Assembly (NCBI GenBank): GCA_949987705.1
Contig: CATLJY010000205.1
Span: 1 to 64,000, forward strand
Length of the DNA stretch: 64,000 bases
Source: Thereva unica
Taxonomy: Eukaryota > Arthropoda > Insecta > Diptera > Therevidae
Reading direction: 5' to 3'
Under the pieces are notes generated by a model. The model made no database searches. It had not been told where the DNA came from and saw nothing but the letters and a program-made list of their open reading frames with translations. Made by a program: the position numbers and the translations under genes. The first letter of the stretch is position 1. Each line of letters starts with the position of its first letter. Below are positions 31,699 to 40,901 of this stretch, piece by piece.

Positions 31699-32132
31699 TG
31701 TTCGAGATCTATCAGTACTGGCTCGATCAGCGAATACCAAAATGTTACCAACACTGGCCCGATCAACGGCACCAGAAGCATGTAACCAGAGGCGGTGGGG
31801 AGATCGCCTTTAACAAGACTTAACGTAATCTATTAAACTTGCTCTTGAAATAAAAGTACATTTTCTTTGTAAACTAGACTTTTGTAAAGTAATTTGAAGT
31901 TTTAATTTTTGCAAGAAGGCTTAGTTGTTTAAATGAATTAATAGAATAAAAAAGTGTATTAACTAAAAAGGGTGAAGTTTATTGATTCCAAACTCAAGTA
32001 ATAGGTAATGATCAACAAATCAAGTGGTAATGATGAATAGAAGCAGTTGGAGTACAGTCACCCAAACACCTGCCACGAATGATCAAGGCGCTGATCTTGA
32101 AGCCAGGTGTGGTCCTGTTCACGTGATGAACA
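31699..32132 (+). repeat. 3' LTR of the outer BEL
   Basis: 434 bp from TGTTCGAGATC to GATGAACA, preceded by the purine tract GCGGGGGAAGA (31688-31698) and followed by the ATTG duplication. Confidence 0.92.
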
Positions 32133-32136
32133 ATTG

Positions 32137-33716
32137 CTACATGCACTAAAGCTTTAGTGTTCAGTAGAATAAATTGTGTTTTGCTGGAGGAAAAAATGGG
32201 GTTTGCTGTATGCTTTATGAATACCTGGTATCAGCCTTTTAAAACGAACCTATGAAAATCATATTGATCTTATTATGAAGGCAGCTCATTCTGGCGAGCA
32301 AGTTTTATGCGCGATAAAGTCGACTTAGTTGGTGAGGTCTGATAACACTGCTTAACAATGGTTTTGCCCATGAATGATGAAATACAAAAATAGGCAGTAC
32401 TTGGTAAATACTAATCATTAATTATAATATTACAAGTGTCTTAGCTCGAGTTATCGAGTTATGCAAGTTTAATCTTGTATTGCATCATAAAGAACGTTAA
32501 GATTGCGCTGGCGATACCAGGGCAAATGGAGTCCTGCTATGTTAGCAGACTACTGCTGGACGTTGAAGAGAGAGGCTGTAGATATTATTTATAAACGGAA
32601 AAGCAATATATTAACTCATTTTTAAATTTTATAATATGTGATTTATGAATATAATGTTATCTTAAGTCAAAAAATTTTTATTTGATTCCACAAAAAACGC
32701 GAGCTAACTCGACCTTAAAACTTACATCAAAATGTATGTTTAGAGGTATTCTTTCGCAATTAGCACAACTCATTTCATGCATTAACAAAACCTTAAAATT
32801 TGTTAACCAGTGTAATAATCGTGCTGTGGCTTTCTTTAATTCTGTGATTCTGTTACTTTCGCTGCATTTACAGGCACTTTGTTTTCACTCTAATTTGGTT
32901 TTTAAATGTTTTTGATGATTGTTTTTGCTAAGTAACATTTATTGAAATAATTAATACTCGTAATAATAAAAAGTTTGCAACAAAATATCCTCTCTTCCGA
33001 TGATTATAATAAACCGAAAATAATATTGCTTTTTTCACATCATAATGTAGCATGAACGTCTCATACACCGTCATCTTTCTCTCGCACGCGACAATTTCAA
33101 TTTAAGTTACATATTTTATATAAAAAAATTTTGTTTTTATATATCATAAAAATATCCGAAACAAAAAAAAAACAATTGCCTTCATTCGCGATGGATTTAA
33201 ACAGTATTCTGAAGCTTTAAAATATTTTTTTATTCGCAAATATTTAAAACTATTCGCGGTTTCATGCCGGCTGCAACGGAGAAAGTAGGTTTGAAATAAA
33301 GCATTTAAAGTTCTGTTTATTAGTGTAACTCAATTTTAGGCAGAAGCCGCATTTATTAGAATAACCCATCAATGGAAAGGGATTTTTATCTTTTTTTAAT
33401 TTTTATTTTTTTTAATTAAATAATAACATTGAAATTGGTTTTTACATGTTTTAATATTCTGTTCTGTTTTGTAAGAAAATAATGTTCCCTTCACCGTCGG
33501 TCACATTTAGTTGCAAACTTAAAAAAAAAAATGTATTTTGAAATATGTGCATATACATATATTGTAAAAATTGCTTCTCTATTTTTTTAAACATTTTTCT
33601 GATATTAAAAATTTGAGAATTTAAAATTTTTGGATTTTGACGAAACTGAGGTCGAAATGGACTCTAATATATCTTTTCCGAAGGTTTGTGGTATTTACAC
33701 ATTTTAAAATATTGAT
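32137..33716. other. Interval without recognisable gene
   Basis: The first few dozen bases probably continue the diverged repeat interrupted at 11719. Beyond that the sequence is AT-rich with no domain-bearing frame on either strand. A 77-codon plus-strand frame (32682-32915) has no recognisable feature. Confidence 0.4.
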
Positions 33717-33717
33717 A

Positions 33718-33866
33718 ACACCGTACTACAGTGAAAAAATCCATTCTTATTCGTCTGCATTTTTTTGAGCTCCGATTTTTTCTGATTTTAATGTTTTTTT
33801 CGTTTTTTTGTGGCACCCTCAGTTTTTTTGTTATTAACAAAAAATGGTTTTTACTTTTATTTGATA
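33718..33866. repeat. Single arm of the ACACCG fold-back family
   Basis: From ACACCGTACTACAG this matches the left arm of the complete fold-back at 35684-36006 (AAAATCCATTCTTATTCGT, TTTTTCTGATTTTAATG, GTGGCACCCTC, TTTTTTGTTATTAACAAAAA). The second arm is absent. The open frames here on both strands come from the repeat. Confidence 0.8.
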
Positions 33867-34139
33867 CTAGCATAAAACCCGCGTGCCTTGCAACGCCTTT
33901 AAATAAAAACTGTTTATTATGTGCACTGTTTTCCTTGAAAAGAAAACAAACAAAAAAGTCAGTTGTTATTATCCCTAAAAAAGGTTTATTATAGAGCATT
34001 TTTTTAATAAACATGGTAAACAAATTGCTGCGTATATCACCTCTGCTCAACAAATCTGCAAGTTTTGAAGCAGAGATTGGTGTGTATATGTCATCAAGAG
34101 AAGTGACAAAGGAATCCTAAATAAAGTAAATTTTGAGTC
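33867..34139. other. Interval without recognisable gene
   Basis: Short AT-rich stretch between a fold-back arm and the tandem array. No coding or structural signal is seen apart from oligo-A and oligo-T tracts. Confidence 0.4.
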
Positions 34140-35199
34140 ATTCATTTCCACGTGATTATAAGGATGCACTGTCAAAATTTCAGCCCTTCAGCCCCAGCGG
34201 TTTGGGTTAACTCCATTTCACCCCTTTAGGGGATGAATTTCGAAAAATCTATTTATAGTGGATGTCCACGTCATTATAGGGATGCACTGTCAAAATTTCA
34301 GCCCTATAGCTCCAGCGGTTTTGGGTTGACCCCATTTCACCCCCTTATGGAATGAATTTCTAAAAATCGCTTCTTAGTGGATGTCCACGCCATTATAGGG
34401 ATGCACCGTCAAAATTTCAGCCCTATAGCTCCAGCGGTTTGGTAAACCCCATTTCACCCCCTTAGGGGATGAATTTCGAAAAATCGCCTCTTAGTGGATG
34501 TCCACGTCATTATAGGGATGCACTGCCAAAATTTCAGCCCTATAGCTCAGGCGGTTTGGGTAAACCCCATTTCCCCCTTTGGGGAACGAATTTCGAAAAA
34601 TCGCTTGTTAGTGGATGTTCACGTCATTATTGGGATTCACTGTCAAAATTTCAGCCCTATAGCTCCAGCGGTTTTGGGTTGACCCCATTTCACCCCCTTA
34701 TGGGATGAATTTCTAAAAATCGCTTCTTAGTGGATGTCCACGCCATTATAGGGATGCACCGTCAAAATTTCAGCCCTATAGCTCCAGCGGTTTGGTAAAC
34801 CCCATTTCACCCCCTTAGGGGATGAATTTCGAAAAATCGCCTCTTAGTGGATGTCCACGTCATTATAGGGATGCACTGCCAAAATTTCAGCCCTATAGCT
34901 CAGGCGGTTTGGGTAAACCCCATTTCCCCCTTTGGGGAACGAATTTCGAAAAATCGCTTGTTAGTGGATGTTCACGTCATTATTGGGATTCACTGTCAAA
35001 ATTTCAGCCCTATAGCTCCAGCGGTTTTGGGTTGACCCCATTTCACCCCCTTATGGGATGAGTTTCGCAAAATCGCTTGTTAGTGGATGTCCACGTCATT
35101 ATTGGGATTCACTGTGAAAATTTCAGCCCTATAGCTCCAGCGGTTTGGGTAAACCCCATTTCACCCCCTTAGGGGATGAATTTCGAAAAATCGCCTTTC
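34140..35199. repeat. 117-bp tandem repeat array
   Basis: About nine units, each containing AATTTCAGCCCTATAGCTCC, AGCGGTTTGGG, CCCCATTTCACCCCCTTA and GTGGATGTCCACGTCATTA. Within the array a three-unit block of 353 bp is duplicated almost exactly (34353-34705 and 34706-35058). Two inverted units of the same family lie at 63480-63730, so the family is dispersed. Confidence 0.93.
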
Positions 35200-35425
35200 T
35201 GAGATTTGAAACAAATAATTTTAAACCAGAATTGTCTAATCTTTCAATTGGTGGCATTCATAATGTTCTACGATATACATTAGCCGAGATACCAGGCGTA
35301 GAGCGTAAAAAATGGTGACAAATCGTACTAATTAATTAATTAAAAAAAAACTAATCAAAATAGCGAAAAACGGAAACTTACTTCCACCTTCTGGGGTATC
35401 CATGCATCTACAAAAAAAATTTCAG
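35200..35425. other. Probable non-LTR 3' region before a microsatellite tail
   Basis: The text around 35270-35425 (GAGATACCAGGCGTAGAGCG, then TTTCAGATTTCTATCTC) and the following GACACACAGA tail resemble 3' ends of RTE-type non-LTR elements. No coding part remains. Confidence 0.4.
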
Positions 35426-35675
35426 ATTTCTATCTCTTCTAGTTTGGCTACAATGCGTGACGGTACGCACAAGCAGACACACAGATACACAGACACACAG
35501 ATACACAGACACACAGACACACAGACACACACTTTCCTTTATTAATATAGATTTCTATCTCTTCTAGTTTGGCTACAATGCGTGACGGTACGCACAAGCA
35601 GACACACAGATACACAGACACACAGATACACAGACACACAGACACACAGACACACACTTTCCTTTATTAATATAG
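35426..35675. repeat. 125-bp duplication with (ACACACAG)-rich minisatellite
   Basis: Two copies (35426-35550 and 35551-35675) share ATTTCTATCTCTTCTAG, GTGACGGTACGCACAAGC, a CAGACACACAGATACA-rich stretch and the end TTTATTAATATAG. The simple-repeat frames on the minus strand are artefacts. It looks like a tandemly duplicated retroelement tail. Confidence 0.85.
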
Positions 35676-35683
35676 ATAGATAA

Positions 35684-36006
35684 CACCGTAAAATCCATTC
35701 TTATTCGTTTGCAGTTTTTTGTGCTCCGATTTTTTCTGATTTTAATGGTTTTTTTCGTTTTTTCGTGGCACCCTCTGTTTTTTTGTTATTAACAAAAAAT
35801 AGTTTTTACTTTTATTTGATATAATCGAATATTCGAAAGATATTCGATTATATCAAATAAAAATAAAAACCATTTTTTGTTAGTAACAAAAAAAAAAACA
35901 GAGGGTGCCACGAAAAAACCCATTAAAATCAGAAAAAATCGGAGCTCAAAAAAGTGCAAACGAATAAGAATGGATTTTTTTAAAGTCAAGATTTGTAGAA
36001 CGGTGT
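35684..36006. repeat. Complete ACACCG fold-back (MITE-like) element
   Basis: Arms 35690-35832 and 35840-35976 are near-perfect inverted repeats around a 7-base loop (TCGAAAG). The outer ends read ACACCGT (35684) and ACGGTGT (36000-36006). It sits directly upstream of the acceptor of the first visible exon of the BESS-type gene, probably within its intron. Confidence 0.85.
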
Positions 36007-36027
36007 AATAGTAATCTTCTTTAATAG

Positions 36028-36888
36028 GAATCTAGTACCGACGACATTATTGAGGATACCCTTAATGAAGCGAGTTTGAGTGCTCCTGAAAAAGAGACCA
36101 CTGTTCAGGTACTTTTATTTCTGCCACATAAATTGGTTAGTTTCTATAATACTATAATTTTAGCAACCGCAAAGGTTTAAAAAAACGAAGCTAGAGCACA
36201 CGATTTTAAAATCATTAGAATGTGCTAGTCATTTAATTAAAGGTGGTAACTCCACGAGGCAAAATTCCTTCGAAAATACCCGAGAAGGAACCTTCGGTAA
36301 AATCGTGGAGGTGGAAATGAGGGAATTGTCAGACGACATTTTCTTTGAAACCAAGTGGAAAATAATGGAGATTATCCACGAGCCACAGAAGAAAGAAAAA
36401 GAAAGAAAGAAAACTGCAACCACGATTTGCCAATGTGCAGCACAACTGAGCTCATCGACCACATCTCTTGGAAAAGAAAACCTTTGCCCAAAGGCATCAA
36501 GTACGCCAGGGAGAAAAGCTTCTGTCAGTTTCGCGCCATCTCCAACAGCCTCCACTTCTTTCAACACCGAGGACAACAGTTGCAGTGATTTTAAATTAAA
36601 TTTGCCAAGGCACTTAGTGCCAAGAAGAATACTGCCATCGCCACCGCAAAGAAGTGCTTCGCCTTCGAATTTTAAAATATTCTCAAATATTTCGGAATGC
36701 AGAAGCCAAGTGGGGAAGCCGCAGATTTTGCGAGTAGAAGGGTTAAAGAAACCTTCTTGACGCAGACATCTTCAGCTCAACAGGCAGTAGAATTTGAAGC
36801 AAGGATCGAACTTGCAGAAGAAGTTGTTCGAGAAACACAAACTGTGCTAGAAATCGATCCAATATTTGACGAGAACGCAAATTTTTAA
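36028..36888 (+). pseudogene. 3' part of a BESS-motif (MADF-BESS-like) DNA-binding protein gene
   Basis: Two exons can be read: 36028-36108 and 36166 onward, with an intron bounded by CAG/GTACTT and TAATTTTAG, and an acceptor (TTCTTTAATAG) before the first. The frame includes a BESS-like motif (FGKIVEVEMRELSDDI...KWKIMEII, about 36290-36380) and then a Lys-rich and Ser/Pro-rich tail ending at 36758-36760. A second frame from 36697 to 36888 (acidic, helical) looks like the true C-terminus after a frameshift near 36690. BESS motifs mediate protein contacts in MADF factors, and PIF/Harbinger elements carry a MADF- or Myb-type partner gene. The convergent transposase (42161-40902) makes that origin likely. 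A host gene remnant is the alternative. Confidence 0.5.
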
Positions 36889-36999
36889 TATAAAAATATG
36901 TTAAATTTATTTAAATATATATTAATTTTAATATTCGTTATCATTAAATCATAAATTAAATTCAAAAAAAGATTCGCATTTTACATATTATAGTTCTAT
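36889..36999. other. AT-rich downstream spacer
   Basis: This follows the end of the BESS-type frame and ends at the CTG target duplication (37000-37002) of the next element. Confidence 0.5.
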
Positions 37000-37261
37000 C
37001 TGGGGCCTGTTGCACGAAACTACAAGTGCTTGTACTACAAGCGATTTTTTACCAGTGTAGAAAAATTCTGTTGCACAAAACTACAAGTCTGTTCCTCATC
37101 TTACAAGTGTAGAGAGAGAATTTTACAAGTGGGAAATTTCGATTTCCCTAGTTTCTGTTGCACGAAACTACAAGTGTATGTTCAGTTACAGCTAGACTTG
37201 TAGAATTCTCAGCAAAATCTTATAGACAAACTGAGATGTGTAAAATTTCTACAAGTGTTTA

Positions 37262-37410
37262 ATCGCATACGTAAATGTATGATATCAGCTGTACGATTTA
37301 ATACCAATGTTTTAATTGCATACGTGATATAGGATATCAGCTGTACAATTAATGTCAATGGTTGATCGCATACGTGATATGGATATTAGCTGTACGATTA
37401 ATACCCAGGC
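37262..37410. repeat. Three-copy minisatellite, about 52 bp
   Basis: Three copies of ATCGCATACGTGATATGGATATCAGCTGTACGATTAATA with changes, each including TATCAGCTGTAC. It lies in the left subterminal part of the TIR element. No coding sense. Confidence 0.8.
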
Positions 37411-37627
37411 CCAAATTGATGTACCTCTGAAATACAAATTTGAGGAATTGGGTAGCAAAGTAAAATAATAACACTCGGTTAATATTTCAAACTTGTTTTG
37501 TCTTTATTCAGAAAATTATAAAATTTATTAAAAAAAAAATAATAATATAAAAAGGAGCCGTCGTGTGATGTCCTGGTGTTAGTTGCGGATTCCCACGTTG
37601 AATTTTCTATCGCAGTGTAAAATGTTG

Positions 37628-37865
37628 CAAACGTATATAGAACCACATTTAACCTTCAGGCATATTGTGGCTCTCTACTGTTTGATTCTTTTTTTATGTT
37701 TTTTTTTATTATTAAATTGAAGCAAACGTATATAGAACCAAATTTAACCTTCTGGCATATTTTTGGTTCTCTACAGTTTGTTGTAATTTTGTTTAAATGA
37801 ATTTGAATCAAACGCATACAGAACCAAATTTAACCCTTAGGCATATTATGGTTCTCTACTGTTTG
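37628..37865. other. Three tandem copies of a hairpin-forming unit
   Basis: Units at 37628-37683, 37723-37780 and 37809-37865 each read CAAACGTATATAGAACCA, AATTTAACCTT, GGCATATT, then TGGTTCTCTAC.GTTTG. AGAACCA pairs with TGGTTCT, and outside it CAAAC pairs with GTTTG, so each unit forms one stem of two helices. Sequence between units is unrelated, which suggests the hairpin itself is what was kept. Confidence 0.7.
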
Positions 37866-37910
37866 TTGTATGTATTTGTACTTACCCAAAGTAATTTTTC
37901 GCTGAACTAA

Positions 37911-38400
37911 CACCTGAGATCACACTAGCTCAAAGCATACCATGATCTCTGTGGCAAGTTCCTTAGGAAAAGATGAAAGACGAGAGAGCGAGCCTATGAA
38001 AATGTTCTGTTTATATAGGCTCGACGAAAACGGGACTAGCCGAACTGCATTATCGACATGTGAATATTTTTCAATTATTAATAATTAAGATGATATGCGT
38101 CCCTTAATAGCATAATTATGCTGTAAAAATTCATGCATGATTTTTCAGATGTAAAGTTATATCAAATTGTAAGTAATATTTATGTTTTTCGCATTTTAAT
38201 TTTTCACAAAAAAAAATGGCGACGAACAATTTATTTCCTCCATTTTATAACTATTTCCATCCCTTTCACTTCCTGCTCCTTGCACTTCTCTTTCTCTCTT
38301 ATGTACTCTTATGTAAAAACATATTTATTTAAATATCTTTTTACTCGTACATAAATTTGCCATTCTGGCACCACCAATCGATTGCGCATAAAATTTCACA
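37911..38400. other. Interval without recognisable gene
   Basis: No coding frame of note. 37975-38030 contains AGGCTCGACGAAAACGGGAC beside GAGAGAGCGAGCCTATG, giving a short inverted pair (AGGCTCG / CGAGCCT). The remainder is AT-rich. Confidence 0.4.
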
Positions 38401-39140
38401 TCAATTTGATATGTCATAGTACGTCAGTGCATAAAGTTTGACGTTTTCTGCGCTGTCACAAGTTGTTCGCGACGTCGCGGTTTATTTCGCGTATTTACAC
38501 CTGACTCGCGTAGTTCAGGTACGTGTGTGTGTTTAAATAACGTTTTAGTGGTTGTGCAATGTTTTTTATATGTGAATGATGTGTTGGTTTGTGATTTTCA
38601 GGATAAATTTTTCACCAAGGTAGGTTATGTTTACATTTTTTTATGCGTGAATTATAGCATTAATTGTCAATTTGCATGTGTTTCCGAGCATGATCTATGT
38701 TAATCGTAATATGCTTCAGTACCTTGTTGCATGATATGTAGTCTAATTATATTATTTCGTGATTTTTTTACAACCTTTAATTTGACATGTTGTTGTTGTT
38801 GTTTTCCTGCAAATTCTTATGTTGTTTACTTTGTAGCATACTTGTTGGGGTTTTGAACATAAAACTATTTGTTATGTATTTAATTCATTAATTCATGTTT
38901 TTTGTTAATTTCAGATTTGAAGTCCTACTGGAAAACAGGTAAGTATAGTATCGTTGTTTATATTTTGTATGTGTATTAATTCTGTTTTCGTTTTAGGTGT
39001 AACTCATGGAAGCAGGTAAGTATAAAGTATCATGACTTTTATTTTGTGCCGATTTAACCATTGTTTATTTTCAGATTGGTAGCAGCTATTAAAAATTTAA
39101 GTAGATTTGTAAAATTTAATGTATTTATTTTTTAGTTATT
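38401..39140 (+). ncRNA. Predicted spliced transcript with tiny exons (18-24 nt)
   Basis: Consecutive strong splice sites define a first exon ending at 38518 (CAG/GTACGTG) and exons 38602-38619 (18 nt), 38915-38938 (24 nt), 38997-39015 (19 nt) and 39075 onward. Introns are 83, 295, 58 and 59 bp. Donors are GTACGT, GTAGGT, GTAAGTAT and GTAAGTAT; acceptors are TTTTCAG, ATTTCAG, GTTTTAG and TTTTCAG. The first exon is CpG-rich and promoter-like (GACGTCGCGG near 38470). No ATG-led frame spans it, because a TAG lies just before the first junction. A non-coding transcript is the simplest reading. It may instead be remains of a coding gene carried by the TIR element. Confidence 0.45.
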
Positions 39141-39574
39141 TATAATTCACTTAGGTTTAATTCATATGTAATTCAACAATGTATAGTTTTAAGTATTTAT
39201 AAGTTTAAATATTTATAAGTATTTATAGTTTTAATTTATTTGTAAGATTTTTATATAAAATTTTTAATATATTGTTATTTTTCATTTTATATCTTATATA
39301 TGTTTTTTTATCTATTCTTTTTATATAGGATTGTCCTTTAGGTATCCTTTGATGATTGTGGACTGAACAACAAGTCAGTTAATTAGTGTGAGGTTTGAGC
39401 CAATCTCTGCAGCTGAAGTTTTTTAAATTAAGTTGAAAATTTGTTTTTATGATGATAGTGATAAAAGTGAAGACGAGTAGTTGTTAGTGATAATTTTAAA
39501 GAAAAATTCCGAGTGCCAGAAACAGAGGTCGAAAAACTTGAATATTAGTTTTCATAATAAATTAAACTCCGTGA
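39141..39574. other. AT-rich interval without recognisable gene
   Basis: Follows the predicted spliced transcript. TTTATATAG/G near 39330 resembles another splice acceptor, but no convincing exon follows. Confidence 0.4.
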
Positions 39575-39790
39575 CTAATAGAGCCAATCACTTTCTGTAA
39601 AACCGAAATTGTTAATAGCACCACGCTGGTTCGGAACGGGTGTACAATGTGCGTAGTCGGACGCTAACTGAAATACTTCTTTGCATTTCTCGTTTTTAGG
39701 AATTTTAGTAAGCTCGTTACTAAAAGCACCAAACAAAACTTCTTTATTCTCCTTTAGTTTGCAAAGAAAACTTTTTTCTTTAAAAGCCAT
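39575..39790 (-). pseudogene. Myb/SANT-like DNA-binding domain fragment
   Basis: A 71-codon minus frame with KENKEVLFGAFSNELTKIPK and KCKEVFQLASDYA resembles the first two helices of the Myb/SANT-like domain found in PIF/Harbinger partner proteins. The third helix and the conserved tryptophans are missing, and the frame ends early (SDWLY). It is probably a fragment of the accessory gene of the TIR element that contains it. Confidence 0.5.
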
Positions 39791-39863
39791 CTGTTAACGA
39801 CTGGATGGCTTTATCCAGCCGTGAGTCTAGAGTGAATGCGCCTTAGCCTCAAAGATTTGGGAT

Positions 39864-40057
39864 GCAGTGGCTCTTCAACCACTACACCAGGTCAATATTT
39901 GCGCATGGAGTTTATTAATTGCATCAGCTCTTGAACTACTACAAAATATGCTGAGTGCAATGGCTCTTAAACCACTTCACCAATTCTAATACCTTACAAA
40001 AGAAACTCCCAAAGTTATTATTGTGAATTGCAGCAGCTCTTAAACTGCTACAAAACT
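39864..40057. other. Four copies of a 27-base hairpin motif
   Basis: At 39864, 39921, 39957 and 40030 the pattern GCA-N-N-R-GCTCTTNAAC-N-N-CT-CA recurs. The bases either side of CTCTTNAA form complementary pairs that differ between copies: AGTGG/CCACT in the first, AGCAG/CTGCT in the fourth. Stems vary in step while the loop CTCTTNAA stays constant. Function unknown. Confidence 0.65.
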
Positions 40058-40186
40058 GTAAGAACAGTAATTCAAACTAACTCTTTGACGTGTGTCGACC
40101 AAGTGCCATTTATTTACTTAAATCTTAATATATATCTACAATTTTCATAATGCAGTGGGTTTTCATAAGGAAGAGTTTGTTAATAT

Positions 40187-40518
40187 AAAATAGCTCGTTT
40201 ACATGAAATGATTGCTGGAAAGGATCAATGGCTAAGATGTGGAGAATTAATTATGTATCTACAAAAACGGCACTGCGGCCTTAATCGATAAACAATACTC
40301 TCCAATGCTCCATCGCCTCTTTCGTCTCAATATCGAGTGTGAATGGGCGCGGTCGAGATATTTTAAGTTAGTTAACGCGCATTACCCAAAAACTCTTTGA
40401 GCCAAATCAACTTACTTACAGAGCTCGTTGATGGCTTATTTTGTAGATAAAAACATCCACATCTTTGCCATTGATCATTTTCAGCTATCACTGCATGCAA
40501 ACGAGTTATTTAATCTAA
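40187..40518. repeat. Small fold-back with about 80-bp inverted arms
   Basis: The left arm (40187-40266: AGCTCGTTTACATG, GATCAATGGCTAAGATGTGG, TATCTACAAAA) is repeated inverted at 40440-40518 with mismatches. It has no coding capacity. It is inserted near the right end of the TIR element. Confidence 0.75.
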
Positions 40519-40901
40519 TCAAGTTCTCTCTTTGAAGGTGGCGGCTATTTCTAACCCAATGCGACCCCACACACTTGATTTTTCATTGTCTGATGTACCT
40601 GAGCAAAGGCAAATTTTTGTACCTCGTAAAATGAATTTTCATTTACTAATTTCACTGCACTAAAAAAATGTTAGCACCCAAAATAACGCGAAAACATTTA
40701 CGTTACTATGGAATCCAATTCAACACTTGTAAAATTTATTCCACATATTTTGGGAAATTTCTATAATCCTACAAGTGTAGAAAAGTTATTCGTGCAACCA
40801 AAATTTGGTGGACTTGTATTACAAGTATTATTTTACAGGCACTTGTAGACTTGTAGGCTTGTAGTTTCGTGCAACAGGCCCCTGATGATCCTTAAATGTA
40901 C

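Larger units (their letters stand above)
11720..32132 (+). mobile_element. Outer BEL/Pao retrotransposon, interrupted by nested insertions
   Basis: Two closely matching LTRs (11720-12150 and 31699-32132) both start TG and end CA, and the whole is flanked by ATTG on each side (11716-11719 and 32133-32136). A PBS follows the left LTR and a purine tract (GCGGGGGAAGA) precedes the right one. The coding region is at 26366-31670. The leader between PBS and gag holds the inner BEL (12246-22796) and a non-LTR element (about 22984-25672), which stretch an element of roughly 7 kb to 20.4 kb. Two nonsense codons and one frameshift show that it is no longer autonomous. Confidence 0.92.
37003..40881. mobile_element. 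3.9-kb TIR element of PIF/Harbinger type, without transposase
   Basis: The left end GGGCCTGTTGCACGAAAC (37003) is repeated inverted at the right end (to 40881), and CTG flanks both sides (37000-37002 and 40882-40884). A 3-bp duplication and a GGGCCTGTT-type end fit PIF/Harbinger. Many copies of ACTTGTA/TACAAGT fill both subterminal regions (37015-37260 and 40733-40866), as expected of transposase-binding sites. Inside I see a minisatellite, two hairpin arrays, a chain of tiny exons, a Myb/SANT-like fragment and a small fold-back, but no transposase. It is inserted between the BESS-type gene and the Harbinger transposase. Confidence 0.75.

Noticed and set aside
33664..34053. 129-codon minus-strand and 87-codon plus-strand frames
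   Set aside because: Both lie over the fold-back arm and have low-complexity Lys/Phe composition.
35448..35657. Minus-strand frame rich in Cys and Val
   Set aside because: It is the translation of a CAGACACA microsatellite and carries no protein signal.
39340..39380. Possible C/D-box small nucleolar RNA (TGATGATT, then CTGA)
   Set aside because: The boxes are too close together and no terminal stem is present.
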